Of a DNA stretch of 64,000 nucleotides, positions 38,176 to 46,523 are shown piece after piece. A program made the translations under genes and the position numbers. How positions within the stretch are numbered: the first letter of the stretch is position 1; every line of letters begins with the position of its first letter. Below the pieces are notes generated by a model. It was given only the letters and a program-made list of their open reading frames with translations, made no database searches and was not told the DNA's origin. Origin of the DNA: Parabacteroides merdae ATCC 43184 (GTDB lineage: Bacteria; Bacteroidota; Bacteroidia; Bacteroidales; Tannerellaceae); NCBI RefSeq assembly GCF_025151215.1, contig NZ_CP102286.1, forward strand, positions 1,054,001 through 1,118,000. Reading direction: 5' to 3'.

Positions 38176-38846
38176 ATATCTATTTTAAATATTTACTGTC
38201 TTTGCCCAAATCATTATGGTTTAACTTCCGCCACCTGCCACTGAAACAGGCGCTGAAGCTACCGTTTTATGTCCGCTATGGAACACGCGTCAGCGTTAAA
38301 GGACGAATAATAATTGAAGATGATAATCATGTAGGTATGGCTATGATTGTCATTGGATCCCATGAAGCTGATGTCTCGGACCCCAAGCATACCACTTGCT
38401 TGACGGTGGAAAGAGGCGGAGAATTGGTATTTCAGCACACTGCACACATCGGACTGGGAACGAAGATATTCGTTAAGCATGGAGCAAGGATGTATCTTGG
38501 CGATAACTTTGCTGTAAGTGCCAACTCGCAGTTTGTATGTTACAAAAGCATCATTATGGGGCGTGACATACAGTTTGCCTGGAATTGTTTGGTAATGGAT
38601 AGTGACACACATTCCATCTATAGTGACAAGGGGTGTATCCAAAAAATGAATCCCGACAAAGAGGTTCGTATTGGGGATAAAGTATGGATAGGCTGTAGAG
38701 TAACTATCTTGAAAGGCTCGCATGTGCCGAGTAATTGCGTTATTGGTGCAACAAGTTTTGTATCGGGAAGCAAGTTTGAATCCAATAGTCTGATTGTTGG
38801 CTCACCAGCTAAGTCGGTCAAACCTATTGCAGGATGGGAATTATAG
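38172..38846 (+). CDS. Hexapeptide-repeat (LbH) acyltransferase
   Basis: 224 residues. After an N-terminal helical part ([19 protein letters not shown]) come left-handed beta-helix repeats including [38 protein letters not shown] and [13 protein letters not shown]. The likely catalytic histidine is in [10 protein letters not shown]. It resembles transferases of the WcaB/WcaF group that acetylate capsule sugars. Unlike the preceding gene it is intact. Confidence 0.85.
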   Translation: MNIYFKYLLSLPKSLWFNFRHLPLKQALKLPFYVRYGTRVSVKGRIIIEDDNHVGMAMIVIGSHEADVSDPKHTTCLTVERGGELVFQHTAHIGLGTKIFVKHGARMYLGDNFAVSANSQFVCYKSIIMGRDIQFAWNCLVMDSDTHSIYSDKGCIQKMNPDKEVRIGDKVWIGCRVTILKGSHVPSNCVIGATSFVSGSKFESNSLIVGSPAKSVKPIAGWEL

Positions 38847-38894
38847 ATTAGAGGATTTCTATCTCAGTTAATAGTCATAAGTTATTTAGGTATT

Positions 38895-40031
38895 ATGTTG
38901 GAAAATAATACAAAGATTCTGTTTGTTTGTCCCATGCCGCCGCCAGTACATGGCTCGTCGATGGTGAGCCAGAGCATCAAGGAGAGTAGCGTGCTGAACG
39001 ATGAGTTTGAGATGGACTTTGTGAATCTTTCCACTTCGCGCACGATGGAGGAGATTGACAAAAGGTCGTGGTCGCTGTATGCACGCAAGGCGGTGAGGTT
39101 CATCGGGGCTTATGCCAAGACGCTTTGGCTGTTGACTACGCGCAAGTACGACCTGTGCTATCTTGCCATCACTTGCCATGGAGTGGGCTTTCTGAAGGAT
39201 GCTCCGTTTGTACTGCTGTGCAAACTTTTTAGGCATAAAGTGGTGATACACCAACATAACAAGGGGATGGCTAAAGATGTGGATAGGCATATTTACCGAT
39301 GGTTGCTGCCTATGGTATACCGGAACACGAAGGTTATATTGCTGTCGTGGCGACTGTATGCTGATATAGAAAAGGTTGTGAAACGTGAGCAGGTGATGAT
39401 TTGCCCTAATGGGATTCCCGATACGAATAGCAAAATAACTTCTGCGGAAAGGCATAATGATGTACCGCACATTCTGTTCTTGTCTAACTTGATAGTTTCC
39501 AAGGGAGTGTTGGTCCTACTCGATGCGCTGAAAACATTAAAAGAAAGGGGATGCAGATTCGTTTGCGACTTTGTTGGAGGAGAGACAAAAGAACTGGATG
39601 GTCGGAGATTTGCACTGGAGATTGAAGCAAGGGGATTGGATGATATCGCCGTGTATCATGGCAGGAAATATGGCAAAGATAAGGAGGCGTTTTTGCAAAC
39701 GGCTGATATTTTCGTTTTTCCAACTTTCTATTTCAACGAATGTTTCCCTTTGGTCATCATAGAGGCTATGATGAATGGACTGCCGGTAATCTCTACCGAC
39801 GAGGGCGGAATAAGGGATGAGGTGAAGGACGGAAAAAATGGATTTGTGGTGAAACCGCAGGATTCCAAAGTTCTTGCTGATGCGATACAACGATTGTTGG
39901 ATGATAAGAATGCAAGGCATACAATGGGAGCAGAAGGAAGACGGATGTTCAAGGAGCGATTTACAATGGTGTATTTTGAAAACAACATAAAAGGTATTTT
40001 GATTGACTGCATTGAGGCCAATGACAAATAG
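38895..40031 (+). CDS. Glycosyltransferase, GT4 family
   Basis: 378 residues, GT-B fold. N-terminus ILFVCPMPPPVHGSSMVSQS; donor domain LFLSNLIVSKGVLVLLDALK and FVFPTFYFNECFPLVIIEAM with the acidic pair, then DEGGIRDEVKDGKNGFV. GC content is somewhat higher than in the genes before it, suggesting the locus is a mosaic. Specificity unknown. Confidence 0.9.
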   Translation: MLENNTKILFVCPMPPPVHGSSMVSQSIKESSVLNDEFEMDFVNLSTSRTMEEIDKRSWSLYARKAVRFIGAYAKTLWLLTTRKYDLCYLAITCHGVGFLKDAPFVLLCKLFRHKVVIHQHNKGMAKDVDRHIYRWLLPMVYRNTKVILLSWRLYADIEKVVKREQVMICPNGIPDTNSKITSAERHNDVPHILFLSNLIVSKGVLVLLDALKTLKERGCRFVCDFVGGETKELDGRRFALEIEARGLDDIAVYHGRKYGKDKEAFLQTADIFVFPTFYFNECFPLVIIEAMMNGLPVISTDEGGIRDEVKDGKNGFVVKPQDSKVLADAIQRLLDDKNARHTMGAEGRRMFKERFTMVYFENNIKGILIDCIEANDK

Positions 40032-40121
40032 CTTATGAGTACGCTTTGAGATGGAGTCTCCGAGGTACTTTGTGAATTGGAGCCATGTGAGAAATAGTCT
40101 AATAATTAAATCTATTTTGTA

Positions 40122-41563
40122 ATGTACGATTTTTGGCAAGATAATTATGAATGGTTATTATCGGGCATAATTCCTACCTTGATAACGGCAATCTTTGGTA
40201 TAATTAAATATAGAAAAAACAAAAGGAACAAGGACGTATCTCAAGAAAAGAATATCCAAACTAATACTATTTATGCCAATAACAATTCAGGTCATATAAC
40301 TAACAACAACCACCAGAATATCAATATTGGAGACACGAAGAATACCGCTGAAAGGAGATATAAGAATGCCATTGAAATCGTAAAGAATGAATTATTAGAT
40401 AATTATCGTGATTTATGTGTGTTGATAAATGGAATTGAAGAACGAGTTCCTCAGAAATTCTGGGATGTACGCAAACCCAATGAATCGGAAGATACATTTC
40501 AGGAACGGGCAAAAAACTTTCATAAGGAATATCAAACAGGAATTTTTCAACTGATTCAGACTTTTAAAATAAAAGAAGAGATATACAACATATCCAAACA
40601 AGACTTGTCTTTCAATTGTAACAATGCAAACTGCATAAAAACATATACTATTGGCAAAAAGATGTGTATGACACGCTAAATAATTTTTCATCCACATTAT
40701 CGCACTACATATCTCTTAATTACAGAAATTACGAACTTTATTTGAAAAACAAATCGCTCCATGAGGATAAGGTGCTTAAATCAAAAATATCACTGTTGCA
40801 ATCGTTAAGAGAATTCATACATGTATATCCAGGGGAGGAAGACAGCCTCTTTATCCATATCAGTGAAATGGGATTTGACCATATAACAGCAGGTATGGAC
40901 ATAAACATCCAAAATCTAAACATTGAATTGAAAGAGTTATATACGAAAAGGTCGGATATATTAAAAAAAAAAATTCCAACGCCTCTCAGAACGTTAGAAA
41001 TCGAAAGGATTATGCGAGATCCCTTTTTGATGCTTTTGCGTAAAAGTGCAGGATTGACAGAAGAATTAACCCCTGCTGAATATAGTGCGTTGTTGAATAA
41101 AGAAATTCAAACAGAGGTGACTGATCCTCAGAAGTTAATTTCACTTGCAATAGCGTCATACACAGAATCTGACGGAAGAGAGGCAATCTATTATTATAGA
41201 AAGGCTTTGGATTGCAAAGAACTACCCTCAAACATCAGGGTCTTTATAGAACAATCATTGTCAAGATTGCTAAATCCAGACATTTATGATGGTGGAATTG
41301 GTCTGATTATTTTAGAAATTCAAGAAAATAGCATGTTATCTGAAAGATTGAATATCGGCGATGTCATTTTCAAAATCAATGGAAATGTCCTCTTAGAACC
41401 AGCTGAAATTTTATCTACAATGGCAACTGCCAGTAAGGAAGAGAATATATTATTAGAAGTATATACGAAAGAACAAAAAAGAATTTCGATATCTCTTCCT
41501 GGAAGAACTCATTTGGAATGTATAGTCAGTCAATCTGTAATGCTAAACTTATTTTTTATATAA
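40122..41563 (+). pseudogene. Membrane-anchored PDZ-domain protein of unknown role, frame split near 40637
   Basis: The first frame has one membrane helix near residues 12-27 (LLSGIIPTLITAIFGII), a basic stop-transfer, an asparagine-rich linker, and a helical domain up to NANCIKTYTI. The second frame, open through YYWQKDVYDTLNNFSSTLSH, continues as a helical domain and ends with a PDZ-like domain (GLIILEIQENSMLSERLNIG, DVIFKINGNVL). One more A in the A5 run at 40637-40641 joins them into ~478 residues. I do not recognise a named family. Being AT-rich and unrelated to sugar chemistry, it may be a passenger or a scaffolding protein for the export machine. Confidence 0.6.
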
Positions 41564-41573
41564 ACATCATCAC

Positions 41574-42344
41574 ATGAATACATATTTTAATATCCGTTAC
41601 GAGTTTGACAAGAAGCTTGTGTGGAATCGTATTGCCTCGCAGGTAAAAGCGGAAAAGTCTGATTATATATGTGTGGCTGACGGAGTGGTACTGAATATCG
41701 CCAATAGGAAACCGGAATACCTGAGGGTGATTAATGGTGGAATGTTCTCTATTTGCGACAGCGGGTATGTGCCGCTCTATCTGAAATGGATCTATGGCGT
41801 GAGGTATGAGCAATACTGTGGGGCGCAGATATTCAAAGATATTGTTAGTTCAAGGAAATACCGTATGATGTTCATGGGTACTTCGCAACGGACATTGGAT
41901 GGGCTGAAGAATACCATAAAAGTATGGAATACAGATGTACTTACGATGACATTCTATGAACTACCATTCTGCGATGTGAAAGAGTTTAACTATGAAGATA
42001 TAGCACGGCGTGTGGAGGAATCAGAGGCTGACATCATTTGGATAGCTCTCGGTGCTCCGAAACAGGAGATGTTCATGTCGAAACTGAAGCCTTACCTGAA
42101 ACGTGGGGTGATGATCGCCGTAGGAGCAGCATTCAAGTTTTACAGCGATACAGATGAGAGGCGTGCTCCGCAGTGGATGCTGAAAACGCATTTGGAGTGG
42201 GTCTTTCGTATTATGTGCAGTCCGAAGAAGCAATTGAAACGGTGCTCGATGATTATCTTGACCTTACCACGACTGCTAATAGAAGAAATCAAGCGGAAGT
42301 ACAATAAAAAGCATAATGACACTATTAACACTATATACAAATGA
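41574..42344 (+). CDS. WecG/TagA/CpsF family glycosyltransferase (GT26)
   Basis: 256 residues. Family signatures are [20 protein letters not shown] near residue 40, then [32 protein letters not shown] and [18 protein letters not shown] with the C-terminal membrane-binding tail. TagA and WecG add ManNAc or ManNAcA to GlcNAc-PP-undecaprenol as the second sugar of a repeat unit. With a WecA-like initiator and a UDP-GlcNAc 2-epimerase in the same locus, ManNAc addition is a reasonable prediction. Confidence 0.9.
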   Translation: MNTYFNIRYEFDKKLVWNRIASQVKAEKSDYICVADGVVLNIANRKPEYLRVINGGMFSICDSGYVPLYLKWIYGVRYEQYCGAQIFKDIVSSRKYRMMFMGTSQRTLDGLKNTIKVWNTDVLTMTFYELPFCDVKEFNYEDIARRVEESEADIIWIALGAPKQEMFMSKLKPYLKRGVMIAVGAAFKFYSDTDERRAPQWMLKTHLEWVFRIMCSPKKQLKRCSMIILTLPRLLIEEIKRKYNKKHNDTINTIYK

Positions 42345-43429
42345 AGAAAGCATTGATTACCGGTATCACCGGACAAGACGGTTCGTTTCTTGCCGAATTT
42401 CTTTTGGGTAAAGGATATGACGTACACGGCACCATCCGCCGTTCGTCAGTGGATTATAGAGAACGCATCGCTCATCTGGAGGGGCATCCGAACTTCCACT
42501 TGCATTATGCCGACCTTGGCGACTCGATGAGTATACTGCAAGTGGTAAAGAAGGTGAAGCCGACGGAGATATATAACCTTGCCGCACAGAGCCATGTGCA
42601 GGTATCGTTTGATGCACCCGAGTTTACGGCAGACGTGGATGCTACGGGCGTATTACGTATATTGGAAGCTGTGCGCCAATGCGACCTGATTGATACATGC
42701 CGCATCTATCAGGCATCCACCTCCGAACTTTACGGTAAGGTAGAGGAAGTGCCACAAAACGAGAAGACACCTTTCCATCCTTACAGTCCATACGCTGTGG
42801 CGAAACTCTATGGCTACTGGATTGTGAAAGAATACCGTGAAGCATATAACATGTTTTGCTGTTCGGGCATCTTGTTCAACCATGAGAGCGAACGGCGTGG
42901 AGAGACTTTCGTGACACGCAAAATCACGCTGGCTGCCGCACGCATTTCACAGGGCAAGCAAGATTGCCTCTATTTGGGTAACTTGGACTCCCTGCGTGAC
43001 TGGGGCTATGCCAAGGATTATGTGGAATGTATGTGGTTGATTCTTCAACATGATACCCCGGAGGATTTCGTGATTGCCACTGGTGTGCAGCACACGGTGC
43101 GTGAATTTGCCACGCTTGCCTTCCGTTATGCGGGCATCGAACTTCGCTGGGAAGGAGAAGGTGTACAGGAGAAAGGCATTGACGCAAAGACAGGGAAAAC
43201 GGTGGTGGCGGTAAGTGAAGACTTCTATCGCCCGACGGATGTAGTCAACCTCTGGGGAGACCCGACCAAGGCAAAGAACGAGTTGGGATGGAATCCGCAG
43301 AGTACCTCCTTTGAGGAACTGGTTCGCATCATGGTGACGCACGACATGCAGAAAGTGGCAGCGGAACATGTTACCAGCGTAATGAGGACGAACTTGGCTG
43401 AATATTTGGAGAAAGGAATCGTGAAATGA
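42341..43429 (+). CDS. gmd: GDP-mannose 4,6-dehydratase
   Basis: 362 residues, extended SDR fold. NAD(P)-binding motif [17 protein letters not shown]; catalytic T/E/Y/K set in [19 protein letters not shown] and [21 protein letters not shown]-mannose-binding tail [20 protein letters not shown]. It forms GDP-4-keto-6-deoxy-mannose, which the next gene product turns into GDP-fucose. GC content rises here compared with the glycosyltransferase block. Confidence 0.96.
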   Translation: MKKALITGITGQDGSFLAEFLLGKGYDVHGTIRRSSVDYRERIAHLEGHPNFHLHYADLGDSMSILQVVKKVKPTEIYNLAAQSHVQVSFDAPEFTADVDATGVLRILEAVRQCDLIDTCRIYQASTSELYGKVEEVPQNEKTPFHPYSPYAVAKLYGYWIVKEYREAYNMFCCSGILFNHESERRGETFVTRKITLAAARISQGKQDCLYLGNLDSLRDWGYAKDYVECMWLILQHDTPEDFVIATGVQHTVREFATLAFRYAGIELRWEGEGVQEKGIDAKTGKTVVAVSEDFYRPTDVVNLWGDPTKAKNELGWNPQSTSFEELVRIMVTHDMQKVAAEHVTSVMRTNLAEYLEKGIVK

Positions 43430-44370
43430 TGGAGAAAGACGCAAAAATCTATGTGGCGGGACACCGGGGTATGGTTGGTTCTGCCATTGTCCGTGAACTG
43501 AGACGACAGGGTTACACGAATATCATTACCCGTACACATAAGGAATTGGATTTGACCCGTCAAGAAGCGGTGGAAAAGTTCTTTGCGGAGGAGAAACCGG
43601 AATATGTGTTCCTTGCCGCAGCCAAAGTGGGCGGTATCGTAGCCAACCAGTCGGCATTGGCGGATTTTATGTATGAGAACATGATATTGGAAATGAACGT
43701 TATCCATGCGGCATGGCAGAACGGGTGCAAAAAACTGGAGTTTTTAGGCTCATCTTGTATTTATCCACGCATGGCACCCCAACCGATGCCGGAATCATGT
43801 TTGTTAACGTCGGAATTAGAAAAGACGAATGAGGCCTATGCTTTAGCTAAAATATCCGGTCTGAAATATTGTGAGTTTTTGAATCGGCAGTATGGTACAG
43901 ATTTTATTAGCGTGATGCCGACCAATCTATATGGTCCCAATGATAATTACCACCCCGAACATAGCCACGTGTTACCGGCGCTTATCCGTCGTTTTCATGA
44001 GGCAAAGGAAGCAGGTCTGAAAGAAGTGGTCTGCTGGGGTGACGGAAGTCCGTTACGTGAGTTTCTCTATGTTGACGACTTGGCCAACCTATGTGTATTC
44101 CTGATGAATAACTACTCGGGGAATGAGACGGTAAATGCCGGAACAGGGAAGGAAATCACCATTAAAGCCCTCGCAGAATTGGTGGCTAAAGTTGTTGGTT
44201 TTGAAGGCTTAATCAGATGGGATACCTCACGTCCTAATGGCACACCCCGAAAGCTATTGGATGTATCGAAAGCGACTTCGTTCGGATGGACTTACAAGAC
44301 GGAACTGAAAGAAGGCATACGCCTTTCATACGAGGATTTTTTGAACAATCCCATGAGGGCGAAACGATAA
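43426..44370 (+). CDS. fcl: GDP-L-fucose synthase
   Basis: 314 residues. NADP-binding [33 protein letters not shown] and [19 protein letters not shown] typical of Fcl; active-site [16 protein letters not shown]. It epimerises and reduces the Gmd product to GDP-L-fucose. The start ATG overlaps the gmd stop. A 5S rRNA-like sequence begins about 20 bases after its stop. Confidence 0.96.
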   Translation: MMEKDAKIYVAGHRGMVGSAIVRELRRQGYTNIITRTHKELDLTRQEAVEKFFAEEKPEYVFLAAAKVGGIVANQSALADFMYENMILEMNVIHAAWQNGCKKLEFLGSSCIYPRMAPQPMPESCLLTSELEKTNEAYALAKISGLKYCEFLNRQYGTDFISVMPTNLYGPNDNYHPEHSHVLPALIRRFHEAKEAGLKEVVCWGDGSPLREFLYVDDLANLCVFLMNNYSGNETVNAGTGKEITIKALAELVAKVVGFEGLIRWDTSRPNGTPRKLLDVSKATSFGWTYKTELKEGIRLSYEDFLNNPMRAKR

Positions 44371-44390
44371 CATAACTAATTACCCATTAT

Positions 44391-44498
44391 ATGGTGATTA
44401 TAGCGACAGGGAATACACCTCTTCCCATTCCGAACAGAGAAGTGAAGACTGTTTGCGCCGATGGTACTGCAATTTGCGGAAGAGTAGGTAATTGCCAA
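44391..44498 (+). rRNA. 5S rRNA-like gene inside the capsule locus (orphan, divergent)
   Basis: The central core is unmistakably 5S: CACCTCTTCCCATTCCGAAC, CAGAGAAGT, GCGCCGATGGTACTGC and AGAGTAGG in the right order and spacing for a ~105-nt 5S RNA. Helix I can form between GGTGATTA (44393-44400) and TAATTGCC (44489-44496) with two G-U pairs. Helix II forms between GCGACAG and CTGTTTGC with one bulge. The arms differ from what I recall of Bacteroidales 5S, yet remain paired. There is no 16S, 23S or tRNA nearby. It may be a functional orphan 5S, a 5S-derived regulatory RNA, or a copy decaying slowly. Confidence 0.78.
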
Positions 44499-44562
44499 AG
44501 AGAGATCAACTAAGTTTAACTTAAAACGAATTTAATATGAATTTTATATGTAAAATTTAGAA

Positions 44563-44590
44563 CAGCCTCTCTCAATGGAAGACGAGGCTG
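44563..44590 (+). repeat. Short hairpin after the 5S-like gene
   Basis: CAGCCTC 44563-44569 and GAGGCTG 44584-44590 pair exactly around a 14-base loop. There is no T run, so it is not a standard terminator. Confidence 0.4.
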
Positions 44591-44644
44591 CCAAATTGGA
44601 TAGTAATAATACTTCTTTTTCTTGCCACTGCACAGACGCTAGAC

Positions 44645-44776
44645 AACGCTCATCAGTCATATGTTGCATAGACAAGTGCAGAGCGGTTCGCTGCTGAGTT
44701 AACGGTATATGGATTATACGACAACTTATTGAGCAAACAGAAACAGGATGAATTACTGGAAGTTTTGAAAATCTAA
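44645..44776 (+). pseudogene. Coding remnant of unknown family between the 5S-like gene and manC
   Basis: One frame reads NAHQSYVA, a TAG, then TSAERFAAELTVYGLYDNLL and SKQKQDELLEVLKI to a TAA. The ERFAAEL pattern recalls the C-terminal part of ImmA/IrrE-type metallopeptidases, but no HExxH is present. Probably the tail of a lost gene; the assignment is weak. Confidence 0.3.
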
Positions 44777-44790
44777 TCTTCCAACAGGTT

Positions 44791-44818
44791 GAGGGTTCCT
44801 GTCAAAACCCTCTTTTTT
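44791..44818 (+). terminator. Intrinsic terminator upstream of manC
   Basis: GAGGGTT (44791-44797) pairs with the AACCCTC at 44806-44812 and is followed by TTTTTT. It would end transcripts from fcl and the 5S-like gene. No TAnnTTTG promoter is visible before manC, so manC may depend on read-through, for example by UpxY-modified polymerase. Confidence 0.72.
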
Positions 44819-44852
44819 ATTCTTAACTTATTGCATTTATTGAACCATTATC

Positions 44853-46199
44853 ATGCAAATTATTTTATTATCCGGAGGTTCCGGAAAGCGGTTATGGCCT
44901 TTGTCAAACAATGCCCGTTCAAAACAGTTCATAAAGTTGCTCGATGCTCCCGATGGGCAAAAAGAGTCGATGTTGCAGCGTGTAGTTCGTCAATTGGGGG
45001 AATCAGATTTGAAGGGACATGTTACCATAGCCACCAGTATCTCGCAGGCTGATGTTATTGTCAATCAGTTGGGTGACCACATTGATGTAGTGACGGAACC
45101 GGAAAGACGTGATACATTTCCAGCCATTGCTTTGGCAGCTTCATATCTGAAATATGAGAAATCATGTGCCGATGAAGAAGTAGTTGTTGTTATGCCTTGT
45201 GACCCTTTTACGGAAGCTGGATATTTCAAAGTTATTGAGCAGATGGTGCATGCGGTGGATGACAATGTAGCTGATCTGGTTCTTATGGGGATTACTCCAA
45301 CCTATCCATCTGCTAAATATGGATATGTAGTGCCTGATGAATTGAAACTGAAAGGTGGAATCTTTTCGGTCAAACGGTTTACGGAAAAGCCGAATGTAGC
45401 TACAGCGGAATATCTTATAAAAGAAAATGTATTTTGGAACGGTGGCGTATTTGCTTTTAAGTTGGGATATATGATGAATATTGTGGAGCAATATATCCGG
45501 GCTGTTTCTTTTTCGGAAATCCGTAACAGATATAGTGAATTCCCCAAAATCAGTTTCGATTATGAGGTGGCAGAAAAGGCCAAATTGGTAGCAGTAGTTC
45601 CTTTCTCTGGCAAATGGAAAGATTTAGGGACTTGGAATACACTTACAGATGAGTTGGAAGACCATGTAATCGGTAATGTTATCACTGATGGAGAGGCAGA
45701 AAATACACATATCATTAATGAATTGGATCTTCCGATTATGTGTATAGGAACCAAAGATTTGGTGATTGCAGCATCGAATGACGGTATTTTAATTTCCGAA
45801 AAGAGCAAGAGCGAGAACATAAAAAAATACGCAGACCGGCTACAGTGTTGTCCAATGTATGAGGAAAGACATTGGGGAGAATACAAGATTATTCATAATG
45901 TTCAATATTCAGATGGATTTCAATCGTTGACGAAACAATTGATTATAAAGGCAGGGAAAAGTCTCACATATCAAGCTCATCATCTACGGAAAGAGGTATG
46001 GACGGTTGTTGACGGAGAGGGACTGTTGGCTATAGAAGGAAAAATTACCCCAGTTAAACAGGGAGATACTGTTTGTATCCTTCAAGATATGCGCCACGGT
46101 CTAAAAGCCATAAATGACTTGACCCTGATAGAAACGCAAACCGGAAGCGATCTTCTTGAAGATGATGTGGAATTGTTTGATTGGAATTGGCAAAAGTAG
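44853..46199 (+). CDS. manC: Mannose-1-phosphate guanylyltransferase (ManC-type, with cupin domain)
   Basis: 448 residues. The N-terminal nucleotidyltransferase domain has LSGGSGKRLWPLSNNARSKQ, the pyrophosphorylase signature with its activating lysine, and FTEKPNVATAEYLI. The C-terminal ~110 residues form the cupin phosphomannose isomerase-type domain (HWGEYKIIHN, LTYQAHHLRKEVWTVVDGEG). It makes GDP-mannose, the substrate of Gmd, and so completes the GDP-fucose path here. It lies behind a terminator and the 5S-like gene. Confidence 0.93.
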   Translation: MQIILLSGGSGKRLWPLSNNARSKQFIKLLDAPDGQKESMLQRVVRQLGESDLKGHVTIATSISQADVIVNQLGDHIDVVTEPERRDTFPAIALAASYLKYEKSCADEEVVVVMPCDPFTEAGYFKVIEQMVHAVDDNVADLVLMGITPTYPSAKYGYVVPDELKLKGGIFSVKRFTEKPNVATAEYLIKENVFWNGGVFAFKLGYMMNIVEQYIRAVSFSEIRNRYSEFPKISFDYEVAEKAKLVAVVPFSGKWKDLGTWNTLTDELEDHVIGNVITDGEAENTHIINELDLPIMCIGTKDLVIAASNDGILISEKSKSENIKKYADRLQCCPMYEERHWGEYKIIHNVQYSDGFQSLTKQLIIKAGKSLTYQAHHLRKEVWTVVDGEGLLAIEGKITPVKQGDTVCILQDMRHGLKAINDLTLIETQTGSDLLEDDVELFDWNWQK

Positions 46200-46523
46200 A
46201 TACAAAGTTTGGCGAGAACTTCCAGATAATCAAATCCGATTAAATATTTTACACAAAATTCAGAATTATAAAAGGCAAGGGCTTTTGTGATTCTTCCATT
46301 GATTATGAAAATCGAGTTTATGGGAGAATCAAAATTTATATTGCATTCCAAAAATGCAAATGTTCAGTGGATAGTATCAAAATATTCCGGTGTTAATCCA
46401 TTAAGAATTTATCTTATGCTATTTCGTATGGGAATGAAGAAAGAACAAGAAGTGTTGGAACAAACTGCGTCTTGTACATCACTTTTTGTTCTTTTGATAT
46501 CTTGAAAACATTGATTGTATAAC
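46200..46523. other. Gap at the right end of the capsule locus, with a possible IS-end relic
   Basis: A 72-codon open frame (46287-46505) looks unconvincing. At 46248-46261 TTTACACAAAATTC is identical to part of the right inverted repeat of the IS256-family element at 50712 and in the same orientation. It may be a scar from an earlier insertion. Confidence 0.35.

Noticed and set aside
46287..46505. Small ORF between manC and the helicase
   Set aside because: No recognisable family, weak start context and overlap with an IS-end-like relic; treated as noncoding.
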